Positions 9,063 through 17,375 of a stretch of 64,000 nucleotides of DNA are shown here, piece after piece. A model generated the notes under the pieces. The model searched no databases, was not told where the DNA came from, and saw only the letters and a program-made list of their open reading frames with translations. Origin of the DNA: Saccharothrix sp. GTDB taxonomy: Bacteria > Actinomycetota > Actinomycetes > Mycobacteriales > Pseudonocardiaceae. The DNA is taken from positions 62,001 to 126,000 of the forward strand of contig NZ_JAPSLK010000010.1 in NCBI RefSeq assembly GCF_031180885.1, given 5' to 3'. The number at the start of each line of letters is the position of its first letter. The stretch's first letter is position 1. A program made the translations under genes and the position numbers.

Positions 9063-9761
9063 TCATGTCCGCAGCCGCTCCACCGGAAGGTGCTGGAGGA
9101 CGGCGGTCGGGTCGCCCTCGGCGACCGGTCGGCCGTTGTCCAGCAGCAGGCAGTGGTCCGCCCGTGAGGCCTCGTCCAGGTCGTGGGTGACGTGGACGAC
9201 CGTCACGCCGTCGGCCCGTGCGTCGGACAGCGCGGCGGAGATGTCGCGCCGGGCCCGGGAGTCCAGGCCGGCGTCCGGTTCGTCGAGCAGCAGCAGGTCG
9301 GACTCCTGCGCGAACGCCTGCGCCAGCAGGGCGCGCTGGCGTTGCCCCCCGGACAGGGTGCTCAGCCGGCGCGACGCGAGATCGGCGATGCCCAGCCGCT
9401 CCAGGCAGGACCGCACCACGTCTTTGTCCTTTGTGGAGAGTCGTCGCCACGCACCCCGGTGTGCCCATCTGCCCATGGCGACCGTTTCCCACACGGTGAT
9501 CGGCAGCCCGGTCGGGACCGCGCTGTGCTGCACCACGAAGGCGGGGCGTCGCGTCCTGATCTCCACGGTGCCCGCGGCGGGGGTGATGACGCCGGCGAGG
9601 ACGCCCAGCAGCGTGGACTTGCCGGAGCCGTTGTGGCCCACGACCGCCGTCACCTTGGCGCGCGGCAGTTCCGCGCTCACCTCGTGCAGCACGGTGTGCC
9701 GGGCGTAGCCGGCCGACAGTCCGAGCAGCCGCACGGCCGGTTGGTCCGAGTTCTGCGTCAC
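9063..9761 (-). CDS. aztA: Zinc ABC transporter ATP-binding protein AztA
   Basis: This 232-residue ABC ATPase has Walker A GHNGSGKST, Q-loop VVQHS, signature LSGGQRQRALLA, Walker B LLLLDEPDAGLD and H-loop HVTHD. Length and sequence fit the ATPases of metal (zinc/manganese) ABC importers. I take GTG 9761 with an upstream GGAG as the start. It is transcribed divergently from aztB, with a Zur-like inverted repeat in the gap, so the whole importer should respond to zinc. The assignment to the Azt system rests on the neighbouring aztC and aztD. Confidence 0.85.
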   Translation of the reverse strand: MTQNSDQPAVRLLGLSAGYARHTVLHEVSAELPRAKVTAVVGHNGSGKSTLLGVLAGVITPAAGTVEIRTRRPAFVVQHSAVPTGLPITVWETVAMGRWAHRGAWRRLSTKDKDVVRSCLERLGIADLASRRLSTLSGGQRQRALLAQAFAQESDLLLLDEPDAGLDSRARRDISAALSDARADGVTVVHVTHDLDEASRADHCLLLDNGRPVAEGDPTAVLQHLPVERLRT

Positions 9762-9782
9762 AGCACGCTCCACTGAGATTGT

Positions 9783-9799
9783 AACGAAAATCGTTTCCA
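9783..9799. promoter_or_regulatory. Zur-like operator between aztA and aztB
   Basis: AACGAAAATCGTTTCCA contains the perfect inverted repeat AACGA-AAA-TCGTT. It fills the 45-bp divergent gap between aztA and aztB. It matches the site in front of the MFS exporter at 13 of 17 positions. Fur-family Zur repressors bind AT-rich palindromes of this general form in actinobacteria. The regulator itself is not in the window. Confidence 0.65.
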
Positions 9800-9806
9800 A
9801 TATACG

Positions 9807-11810
9807 GTGCCGCTCGTGGAGTGGTTGCTTACCCCTTTCGAGGTGTCGTTCGTGCAGCGGGCGTTGTGGGCCGGCGTGCTGGTGTCGTGCCTGTGCGCGG
9901 TCGCCGGGACGTGGGTCGTGTTGCGCGGCATGGCGTTCCTCGGTGACGCGATGTCGCACGGCATGCTGCCCGGCGTCGCGATCGCGTCGTTGTTGGGCGG
10001 CAACCTGTTCCTCGGCGCCGCGGCGAGTGCGGGCGCGATGGCGTTCGGGGTCACCGCACTCGGGCGGTCCCGGCGGTTCTCCCAGGACACCGGCATCGGG
10101 CTGCTCTTCGTGGGGATGCTCGCGCTGGGCGTGATCCTCGTGTCGCACTCCGAGTCGTTCGCGGTGGACCTGACCGCGTTCCTCTTCGGCGACGTGTTGG
10201 CCGTGCGCGCGCGGGACCTGGGCTATCTCGCCGTGGCGTTGGCGGTCGCCGCGCCGGCGGCGCTGTGGGGGCACCGCGCGTTCGTGGCGCTGACCTTCGA
10301 CCCGCGCAAGGCGCAGACGCTGGGGATGCGCCCGCGGCTGGCGCACGCGGTGCTGCTGGGCCTGGTGACCCTGGCCATCGTGGCGTCGTTCCAGGTGGTC
10401 GGCACGTTGCTGGTGTTCGGTCTGCTCATCGCGCCACCGGCCGCCGCGACGTACTGGGCGCGCCGCATCCCGACGATCATGCTCGGCGCGGCGGTGCTGG
10501 GCGTGACCGCCACCGTGGCCGGTCTGCTCGTCTCGTGGCACGCGGGCACGGCCGCGGGCGCGACCATCGCGCTGATCGCCGTCGTGCTGTTCTTCCTTTC
10601 CGCGCTCGGTGCCCGGGTGCGTGACCGGGTGCGGCTGCCCGGTGCGGGTGGGCAGCACGCGGTGCTGCTCGCCGTGCTGGTCGTGGTGCTGCCGCCGGCC
10701 GGCTGCGGCACCGAGCCGGCTCGGGAGGAGGTGCCGCACGGCTATGTCGAGGGTGCCGAGGAGACGGCGGAGGCACAGCCCCGTCTGGTCGTGGCCGACG
10801 ACCGCACCGGCGCGGTCCGGGTCGTCGACCTGATCACCGAGGAGGTGACCGACGTCGGCCGGGTGGACGGTGTCCGGGCGATCACCGGCGACGGCCGTTT
10901 CGCGTACCTGACCGGTGCGGGATCGGTGCGGATCGTCGACAGCGGCGCCTGGATGGTCGACCACGGCGACCACGTCCACTACTACCGCGCCCGCGCCAGG
11001 GAGGTCGGTTCCGTCCCGGGGGACGCGGTGGTGAACGCGGACAGCGACCCCACCGTCGCGGCCGTGGCGCTCGGCCGCGGCGACACGACCTTGTTGGACC
11101 GGCAGGGCCTCGACGGCGGCGCGGTGACCACCCGCGGGGAACCGCTTGGCGGGATCGCGCTGCCCTACGCCGAACACCTGCTGGTGGCGGCATCCGATCG
11201 AGTGGCGGTCAAGACGAGGGACGGCGGGGACGTGACGACGATCGAGCAAGCGTGCCAGAGCCCGCGCGGCCAGGCGGTGACCCGGAAGGGCGTGGTCTTC
11301 GGCTGCGCCGACGGGGCGCTGCTGGTGACGGCGAAGGACGGTTCCTTCACCGGCGAGAAGATCCCGTACCCGCGTGCCGTGCCGGAGGCCGAGCGGGCCG
11401 TCGAGTTCCGCCACCGGCCCGGCAGCACGACGCTCGCCGCGCGGGCGGGGGACCTCGGCGCCTGGGCGCTGGACGTGCGGGCGAAGACGTGGACGCTGCT
11501 GCCGATCGGGCCGGTCGTCGCGGTGAACGCGGTCGGCGAGGCGGGGCCGCTGCTGGCCCTGACCGCGGACGGTGTGCTGCACGGCTACGACGCCAAGTCC
11601 GGCACGCCGATCGCGCAACGCCGAGTGCTCTCCGCGCCCATCGCCGAGGGCGGCGCACCGCCGGTGATCGAAGTGGACCCGAACCGCGCCTACGTCAACG
11701 ACGCCGGGGTGCGAGCGGTCCACGAGATCGACTACAACGACGGCCTGCGGGTCGCCCGGACGATCCGGCTGGAGATCGAGCCGGCGCACATGGTGGAGAC
11801 CGGCCGGTGA
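9807..11810 (+). CDS. aztB: AztB zinc permease fused to an AztD-like propeller domain
   Basis: The 667-residue frame has two parts. Residues ~1-280 are a complete metal ABC-3 permease: about eight helices, with GDAMSHGMLPGVAIA and the conserved LVFGLLIAPPAAA. Residues ~290-305 form a further hydrophobic segment ending in the lipobox-like PPAGC. The rest is a beta-propeller-like domain resembling the AztD metallochaperone encoded two genes later, including a His-rich stretch (DHGDHVHYYRA). Typical AztB proteins end after the permease. No stop separates the parts, so this is a fusion, although internal GTG codons near 10627 might also give a separate lipoprotein. GTG 9807 or GTG 9816 is the start; no ribosome site is seen, so the mRNA may be leaderless. 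The end overlaps aztC (GTGA). Confidence 0.82.
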   Translation: MPLVEWLLTPFEVSFVQRALWAGVLVSCLCAVAGTWVVLRGMAFLGDAMSHGMLPGVAIASLLGGNLFLGAAASAGAMAFGVTALGRSRRFSQDTGIGLLFVGMLALGVILVSHSESFAVDLTAFLFGDVLAVRARDLGYLAVALAVAAPAALWGHRAFVALTFDPRKAQTLGMRPRLAHAVLLGLVTLAIVASFQVVGTLLVFGLLIAPPAAATYWARRIPTIMLGAAVLGVTATVAGLLVSWHAGTAAGATIALIAVVLFFLSALGARVRDRVRLPGAGGQHAVLLAVLVVVLPPAGCGTEPAREEVPHGYVEGAEETAEAQPRLVVADDRTGAVRVVDLITEEVTDVGRVDGVRAITGDGRFAYLTGAGSVRIVDSGAWMVDHGDHVHYYRARAREVGSVPGDAVVNADSDPTVAAVALGRGDTTLLDRQGLDGGAVTTRGEPLGGIALPYAEHLLVAASDRVAVKTRDGGDVTTIEQACQSPRGQAVTRKGVVFGCADGALLVTAKDGSFTGEKIPYPRAVPEAERAVEFRHRPGSTTLAARAGDLGAWALDVRAKTWTLLPIGPVVAVNAVGEAGPLLALTADGVLHGYDAKSGTPIAQRRVLSAPIAEGGAPPVIEVDPNRAYVNDAGVRAVHEIDYNDGLRVARTIRLEIEPAHMVETGR

Positions 11811-12721
11811 CACCGACGACTCGACTCCTCACGGCGGCCTGCGCCCTGCTGCTGGTGCTCGCCGGGTGCGGCACCGGGAACGGGCAGCGCGACGGGATCG
11901 TGGTCACCACCAACATCCTCGGTGACATCACCCGCCACATCGTCGGTGACGCCGCGCCGGTCACGGTGCTGATGAAGCCCAACGCCGACCCCCACTCGTT
12001 CGCGATCTCCGCGCAGGAGGCCGCACGGCTGGAAAGCGCCGCGCTGGTCGTCTACAACGGACTCGGGTTGGAGGAAGGTGTCCTGCGGCACGTCCAGGCG
12101 GCCGAACAGGCCGACGTGCCGACCCTGTCGGTGGGCGACCACATCGACCCGATCAGCTACACCGCCGAGGACGCCGCGGGCCGGCCGGACCCGCACTTCT
12201 GGACCGACCCGAAGCGCGTGCGCCGGGCGGTCGAGGTGATCGGCGAGCGCGTCATCGAACACGTCGACGGCGTCGACGCCGACGCGGTCCGGGCCAACAC
12301 CGCGCGCTACCTCGCCGAGATCGACGAACTCGACCGCTGGACCGGCGAGCGGTTCGCGACGATCCCGGCGCAGCGCCGCAAGCTGGTCACCAACCACCAC
12401 GTCTTCGGCTACCTCGCCCAGCGCTTCGGCTTCGAGGTCGTCGGCGCCGTGATCCCCAGCGGCACGACGCTCGCCTCGCCCAGCGCCTCCGACCTGGCCT
12501 CGCTCGCGCAAGCCGTCCGCACGGCGGGCGTCGGCGCGATCTTCGCCGACTCCTCCCAACCCGACCGCCTGGCCCGCGTGCTCGCCGAGCAGGCCGGGGT
12601 GCACGTCCGGGTCATCCCCCTGCACTCGGAGTCGCTCACCGCGGCGGGCGGCGGAGCGGCGACCTACGTCGAGATGGCGCGCGCCAACACCGAGGCCATC
12701 GTGCGCGGCCTCACCCCATGA
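11807..12721 (+). CDS. aztC: Zinc-binding lipoprotein AztC
   Basis: This 304-residue cluster A-I (ZnuA/TroA family) metal-binding protein has a lipobox LAGC near residue 20. The expected metal ligands are visible: PNADPHSF, HFWTDPKR, the TNHHVFGYLAQRFG loop and the C-terminal Asp in IFADSSQP. It lacks the long His/Asp-rich loop of ZnuA, as is usual for AztC, which obtains zinc from AztD. GTG 11807 overlaps the aztB stop. It delivers zinc to the AztB permease at the outer face of the membrane. Confidence 0.9.
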   Translation: MTPTTRLLTAACALLLVLAGCGTGNGQRDGIVVTTNILGDITRHIVGDAAPVTVLMKPNADPHSFAISAQEAARLESAALVVYNGLGLEEGVLRHVQAAEQADVPTLSVGDHIDPISYTAEDAAGRPDPHFWTDPKRVRRAVEVIGERVIEHVDGVDADAVRANTARYLAEIDELDRWTGERFATIPAQRRKLVTNHHVFGYLAQRFGFEVVGAVIPSGTTLASPSASDLASLAQAVRTAGVGAIFADSSQPDRLARVLAEQAGVHVRVIPLHSESLTAAGGGAATYVEMARANTEAIVRGLTP

Positions 12722-12756
12722 CGGACCCGACACCCTGAAGAGGAAGTTGAGAAGCG

Positions 12757-13923
12757 ATGACAAGCTGGTCGCGAACGCGGACGACCGCAGTGGCGTCCGC
12801 AGTGGCCTCAGCGCTCGTCCTGGCCGGATGCGGCGCGGAGCGGCAGGCCCAACCGCCCGCCGCGGTCCCGGCCCCGGTGGCCGAACCGGTCGCCGTCACC
12901 TATGACGGCGGGATCTACGTGCTGGACGGCAAGACCCTCGAAGTCAAGGCCGACGTCAGGTTGGAAGGATTCAACCGGCTCAACCCCGCCGGTGACGACC
13001 GGCACCTGATGGTGTCCACGTCCAGCGGGTTCCGGGTGCTCGACGCCGCCGGCGGCAAGCTGACCGACGTCGAGTTCCCCGGCGCGGAGCCCGGCCACGT
13101 GGTCCGGCACGCCGGGCGCACGGTGCTGTTCACCGACGGGACCGGCGAGGTCCGCGTCCTCGACCCGGCCACGTTGACCGGTGCGGAGCGGAAGGTCGAG
13201 ACCTACAAGACCGCCGAGCCGCACCACGGTGTCGCGATCGAGCTGGCCAACGGAGAGCTGGTCGTCACCCTCGGCAACAAGGACAAGCGCGTCGGGATCG
13301 CGGTCCTGGACAAGGACCGCAAGGAGATCACCCGCAACGAGGACTGCCCCGGTGTCCACGGCGAGGCGACCGCCAAGGACGAGGTCGTCGTCATCGGCTG
13401 CCAGAACGGTGTGCTGATCTACCGCGCCGGGACGATCACGAAGGTGCAGAGCCCCACCCCGTACGGCCGGATCGGCAACCAGGCGGGCAGCGACCACTCC
13501 CCGATCGTCCTCGGCGACTACAAGCAGGACGCCGACGCCGAACTGGAACGGCCCACGCGGATCTCGCTGATCGACACCACGACCGGCACCCTCAAGCTCG
13601 TCGACATCGGCGCCAGCTACACCTTCCGCTCGCTGGCGCGCGGCCCGCAGGGTGAGGCGCTGGTGCTCGGCACCGACGGCAAGATCCACGTGATCGACCC
13701 CGTCAAGGCCGAGGTCACCCGCACCATCCCCGTCACCGACACGTGGCAGGAACCCCTGGAGTGGCAGCAGCCGCGGCCGGCCATTTTCGTCCGGGGCGGC
13801 ACGGTCTACGTGTCGGACCCGAACAAGCAGCAGCTGCACCGCATCGACCTCGCCGAGGGGAAGGTCACGGCGACGGCGTCGTTGTCCCGCAAGCCGAACG
13901 AACTCAGCGGCGTCACCGCCTGA
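12757..13923 (+). CDS. aztD: Zinc metallochaperone AztD
   Basis: This 388-residue lipoprotein has lipobox LAGC and a beta-propeller of repeated short blades (YDGGIYVLDGKTLEV, FRVLDAAGGKLTDV, VRVLDPATLTG). Conserved His-containing segments (AEPHHGVAI, PGVHGEAT, AGSDHSPIVL) match the AztD family, whose members hand zinc to AztC. The start is ATG 12757, with an AGAGGAAG ribosome site. It is the last gene of the aztBCD operon and is followed by a strong hairpin. The fused domain of AztB looks like a divergent second copy. Confidence 0.9.
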   Translation: MTSWSRTRTTAVASAVASALVLAGCGAERQAQPPAAVPAPVAEPVAVTYDGGIYVLDGKTLEVKADVRLEGFNRLNPAGDDRHLMVSTSSGFRVLDAAGGKLTDVEFPGAEPGHVVRHAGRTVLFTDGTGEVRVLDPATLTGAERKVETYKTAEPHHGVAIELANGELVVTLGNKDKRVGIAVLDKDRKEITRNEDCPGVHGEATAKDEVVVIGCQNGVLIYRAGTITKVQSPTPYGRIGNQAGSDHSPIVLGDYKQDADAELERPTRISLIDTTTGTLKLVDIGASYTFRSLARGPQGEALVLGTDGKIHVIDPVKAEVTRTIPVTDTWQEPLEWQQPRPAIFVRGGTVYVSDPNKQQLHRIDLAEGKVTATASLSRKPNELSGVTA

Positions 13924-13937
13924 GCACCATCGTCAGT

Positions 13938-13985
13938 CCGCGGCCCGGACGCGGCCGGTGCGACCGGTCCGCGTTCGGGCCGCGG
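13938..13985 (+). terminator. Strong hairpin after aztD
   Basis: Arms of 17 bp (13938-13954 and 13969-13985) pair with one G-U wobble, and a CCGGT/ACCGG stem fits inside the loop. It starts 15 bp after the aztD stop. Confidence 0.75.
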
Positions 13986-14052
13986 CGACGACGGGCGGGC
14001 TCCGCGGACTCGTCCCCCGCGTCGGTGTGGCGGGGAGCGGAGAGGCGCGCTG

Positions 14053-14180
14053 ATGGCCAACCGGGCGTTCGGGCGGCGGGCCGTGCGGTACTGCGTGGCG
14101 GCGGGTGCCCGGCAGTTCCCGGACCTGGGCTCGGGCAGCCCATGGTCGGGAACGTCCACGAAGTCGCGCGGAGCGCCGGA
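14053..14180 (+). pseudogene. Remnant of a DUF574-type SAM-dependent methyltransferase
   Basis: From ATG 14053 the frame reads ANRAFGRRAVRYCVAAGARQF, then PDLGSG. After a one-base deletion near 14133 the next frame continues QPMVGNVHEVA. Together these match the core SAM-binding region of the actinobacterial DUF574 methyltransferases (NRAF...QFLDIGTG...NVHEVA). Nothing recognisable precedes or follows, so only about 45 codons survive. It has no function now. Confidence 0.6.
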
Positions 14181-14347
14181 CGGGGCAGTGGGTCACGCTG
14201 CGTCGGACGCGCGGAGGGTCTGGATGTGCGTTGCCCGCTCGCCGGTGTGGGCGTCGCGGGCAGGCCGGTCGGCACGAGCGCGCCCGCGTCGGCGAGGACC
14301 TGTGGCGGCGGGGTCGGTGGCCGTGACGCGGGCGGGGACGACGCCGG

Positions 14348-15574
14348 TCACCGCGCGGCCCGGAAGCCGCGTGCCGAGGGCACGAGCGCGGCGGCGGCGG
14401 GTGCGGCGAAGCAGATCACCGCGCAGGCCGCCAGGACGGGCGTGGGGCCGAACCAGTCGATCGCGGGCGCGATGACCGCCAGGCCGACGGGGGCGAGGCC
14501 GTAGGACAGCAGGAAGTCCAAAGAGGACACCCGGGCGAGCATCCGCGGGTCCACCTCGCGCTGGGTGGCGGTGAACCACGGCACGTTGAACAGTTCGATG
14601 CCCACCCCGGCCAGGACGTAGGCCGCGACGACCACCGCCGCCGGGACGGGCAGCAGGAGGCTCAGCGGCGCGAACCCGTAGCAGGCCAGGCCCGCGAGGG
14701 CGGCCCAGCCCGGGGCGCGGGGCTTCCAGCGGGCGATGAGCACCGCGCCGACGAGGGCGCCGACGGTGTAGGCGGTCAGCGCGGCGGCGAGCACGGCTTC
14801 GGTGCCGTAGCGGTCGCGGCTGACCAGGGGCAGCACCACGCCGGTGGCGGAGTAGCCGGTGGCGATCACCGCGGTCAGGGCGCCGAGCCCGGCGAGGAAC
14901 CAGGGGTGCCTGCGGGCTTCGCGGATGCCGTCGAGGAAGTCCGCGGTGAAGCGGGTCTTGGTGCCCGGCTCCGCGGGAGCCCGGTCGGCTCCGGCCGGTG
15001 GGATCAGGGCGGCGCACAGCCACAGCGCGCCGGTGGCGATCAGCAGGACGTGAGTGTCGACCAGCACGGCGAGCAAAGCGGTCAGGCCCGGTGCCACGAG
15101 GGTGGTGACCCGCACGGCGAGGGTCATGGCGGCGTTGGCCTGCTGCCGCTGGTCCTCGGCGACGACTTCGGCGGTCAGCGCCTGGAACGCGGGCCGGCAG
15201 GCCCCTTGCCCGGCTCCCACGACCGCGGCGGCCACCGCCATCACCACCACCGATCGCCCGACGCCGAACGCGATCACCGGTGCGGCGACGCCTGCGACCA
15301 GTCCCGCCCACAGCACTACCCGGCGGCGGGAGTGCCGGTCGGCCAGGACCCCGGCCACGGGGACGGCGGCGAGGAAACCGGCGGTGCGGGCGGCCAGGAC
15401 GACGCCGAGTTCGACCGCGCTGATCGACCGCTCCAGCACGGCCAGGCCGAGGATGAACGGCAGGGCCCAGGTCGCCATGCCGGACGCCGTGGTGCCCGTC
15501 CAGAGCCGGAGGAAGGACAGGCTGCGGAACACGGATGTCGACGGTGTCGCGGCCGGGGCGGCGTCCTGCACCAC
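14348..15574 (-). CDS. MFS exporter, probably of a metallophore
   Basis: This protein of about 408 residues has roughly 12 membrane helices and MFS signatures (VPVAGVLADRHSRRRVVLW between helices 2 and 3). It resembles the EntS-like major facilitators that export siderophores or drugs. The open frame begins at 15616, inside an operator, but AGAGGAG at 15580-15586 lies 5 nt before GTG 15574, so I start there. A Zur-like site at 15604-15620 lies 30 bp upstream. Together with the Opp-type importer and the ATP-grasp/PLP enzymes, this suggests export of a zinc chelator, analogous to CntE in staphylopine systems. A general drug-efflux role cannot be excluded. Confidence 0.8.
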   Translation of the reverse strand: MVQDAAPAATPSTSVFRSLSFLRLWTGTTASGMATWALPFILGLAVLERSISAVELGVVLAARTAGFLAAVPVAGVLADRHSRRRVVLWAGLVAGVAAPVIAFGVGRSVVVMAVAAAVVGAGQGACRPAFQALTAEVVAEDQRQQANAAMTLAVRVTTLVAPGLTALLAVLVDTHVLLIATGALWLCAALIPPAGADRAPAEPGTKTRFTADFLDGIREARRHPWFLAGLGALTAVIATGYSATGVVLPLVSRDRYGTEAVLAAALTAYTVGALVGAVLIARWKPRAPGWAALAGLACYGFAPLSLLLPVPAAVVVAAYVLAGVGIELFNVPWFTATQREVDPRMLARVSSLDFLLSYGLAPVGLAVIAPAIDWFGPTPVLAACAVICFAAPAAAALVPSARGFRAAR

Positions 15575-15603
15575 GCGGACTCCTCTTCGCAGGGGCTTGC
15601 TTT

Positions 15604-15620
15604 TGGTAATGATCATCGTT
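15604..15620. promoter_or_regulatory. Zur-like operator upstream of the MFS exporter
   Basis: TGGTAATGATCATCGTT; its complement AACGATGATCATTACCA aligns with the aztA/aztB site. The near-palindrome AATGAT-C-ATCGTT has one mismatch. It lies just upstream of the exporter start and also overlaps the start of a short rightward ORF. Confidence 0.6.
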
Positions 15621-15764
15621 CAGGGTGGCGGTGCCGTCGTCGAGGTTTGGAGGGACTTGGACGGTCCCGCCGATGTCCGGCTCGGCCACCCCGTGTTCCA
15701 CCACTACTACGACCCCGTCCCGGCCGACCTGCGCCCCGCGTTCGTCGCCCGCACGCCCTGGTGA
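15609..15764 (+). CDS. Short ORF with His-rich segment, function unknown
   Basis: ATG 15609 opens a 51-residue frame containing GHPVFHHYYDPVPADLRP and ending in ARTPW. I recognise no family. The start lies inside the Zur-like site, so it would be leaderless or begin at GTG 15696. It could be a zinc-responsive peptide, the tail of a decayed gene, or a chance frame. Confidence 0.3.
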   Translation: MIIVQGGGAVVEVWRDLDGPADVRLGHPVFHHYYDPVPADLRPAFVARTPW

Positions 15765-15974
15765 CCCGCACGAGCACCGACAGGCCGCCGCGGAGGTGGG
15801 CGGCGGGAACGGCGACCGACTCGGTTCGGGTTGCTTGCATCCGGGAGTCCGAAGGCGGCCGGATTTGCCGAGTTCAGCAGTGCTGTCGGATCGCGCTCGC
15901 GCGATCTGCCGCACGACCGCCAGGAGCGCCCGTGATGCCCGCTGATGCGCTCCTTTCGAGGCCCGCGCCCGCTG

Positions 15975-16172
15975 TCAGGGTGCGACGGCGGCGAAGGGGG
16001 AGTCGTTGTGGATCGGGGCGGTGTTGGTGGTCAGGTCGGTCCACAGTTCGAGGGTGCGGTGCCTGATGTAGCGGTCCGGGTAGTTGTGGGACTCGTACGC
16101 GACCCGTCTTCCCGATCGTGTACGGGCCGTTGAGGCTGGGGCCCTGCGGACCGGACCTGGTGCCCCACGGCT
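15975..16172 (-). pseudogene. Fragment of an AbfB-like carbohydrate-binding domain
   Basis: On the minus strand one frame reads GPSLNGPYTIGKTG. After a frameshift near 16108 the next continues RVAYESHNYPDRYIRHR and LELWTD to the stop at 15975. The NYPxRYIRHR segment is typical of AbfB/arabinofuranosidase C-terminal domains. Only about 65 codons remain, with no start or catalytic domain. It fits the polysaccharide-degradation context. The family call is tentative. Confidence 0.4.
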
Positions 16173-16178
16173 CGCAGA

Positions 16179-16226
16179 ACCCGGTCCGAGGTGCCTGGAG
16201 GGGAGTTCAGGCACCTCGGACCGGGT
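16179..16226 (-). terminator. 19-bp perfect hairpin downstream of the esterase-lectin remnant
   Basis: Arms 16179-16197 and 16208-16226 pair perfectly around a 10-nt loop. The hairpin begins 16 bp past the stop codon at 16242 on the minus strand, as expected for the terminator of the GH74-esterase transcript. Confidence 0.8.
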
Positions 16227-16241
16227 GCTCGGGGATCGGGG

Positions 16242-17311
16242 CTAGGTGAACGTCCACCGTTGGTTTGAGGTGCCGCTGCAGGTCCAGAGGATGATCCGGG
16301 TGCCGTTGGTGGTGGCGGCGCCCGTCGCGTCCAGGCAGAGTCCGTTGTGGACGTTGGTGATGGAGCCGTTCGCGGTCACGGTCCAGCGCTGGTTCGCGCC
16401 GCCCGAGCAGTCCCGGATGACCGCTCGGGTGCCGTTGGCCGAACCCCAGCCCTCGGCGTCGAGGCACTTCCCGTTGACCTTCAGCTCTCCTGCCGAGGTG
16501 CGGGTGAACAGCTGGTTGGAGCCGCCGTGGCAGTCCCACAGGTGCGCCTGCGTCCCGTTGGTGGTCGAGGAGTTCGGGATGTCGATGCAGCGGTTCGACG
16601 CTGCGCCGACGATCGCGGTGGGGCCGCCGGTGGACGCGGTCAGGCCGAAGAAGCGGAGTGTCTCGGCGGGCTGGTGCGGCAGGCCGTGGTCGGTGCCGCT
16701 CATGCTGATCGCCTCGACCGGGGCCTGGCCGCCGGTGCCGCCGTAGCGGGTGCGGGTCCAGTTCGACTGCGGGTGGTCGGTGGACTCCGGTGTCTGGTCG
16801 GTGGCGTTGACGTTGGTCCACTGGTCGATCTTTTGGTCATCATCGCGCCGGAGGAGATGCCGGTGGCGTAGACCCGGTTCCGGTCGCCGCCGACGTTGGC
16901 GAGCGTGTGGTCGACCATCGACTTGATGCTGACGGAGTCGCCGCCGGTGCCGCTGAGCGAGGCCGGCGAGGCGACGTCGAAGCACTTGCTGCTGCGGGTG
17001 ACCGACGGGTAGATGACGATGTAGCCGTACTGGTTCGCCAGTTCGTCGAACCGGGTGCCGTTGTACATGTCGGTCGCGGACCCGGTGCACCAGTGGTTGG
17101 CGACCACGATCGCCGGGTTCGCGGGGACGTTGTCGGGCACGTACAGGTACATCTCGAGGTCGCCGGGGTTGTTCCCGAAGTTCGCGATCTGCCGGAGCTG
17201 GGCGGCCTGCGCCTCCTTGGCGGCCGGGAAGACCATCAGCGCGGAGGCCGGCACGAGCGCGATCGCGACGACCGCTGTCGCGCTGCGGCGCAATCGGGTG
17301 ACGGTGGACAT
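16242..17311 (-). pseudogene. CE1 (PHB-depolymerase family) esterase with ricin-type CBM13, internally deleted
   Basis: ATG 17311, with an AAGGAAGGAG ribosome site, starts a secreted protein: a Sec signal ending AQA, then LEMYLYVPDNVPANPA and the nucleophile motif GISSGAMMT (Gly-x-Ser-x-Gly). Here (about 16832) the frame jumps by +2 to KIDQWTNVNATDQTPESTD and SGTDHGLPHQP, carrying the catalytic His. Three QxW-type ricin lectin repeats follow (NQLFT, NQRWTVT, NQRWTFT). Intact relatives (acetylxylan or feruloyl esterases) carry roughly 100 more residues between these parts, including the catalytic Asp region. So a deletion plus frameshift has inactivated the gene. It lies 64 bp after the GH74 gene and was probably co-transcribed with it. 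Confidence 0.8.
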
Positions 17312-17375
17312 GGGCTCCTTCCTTCGTCGTCAGGGGGAGCGTGGGACAGACGGGTTCCGAGGCTCGCCTGCTTGG

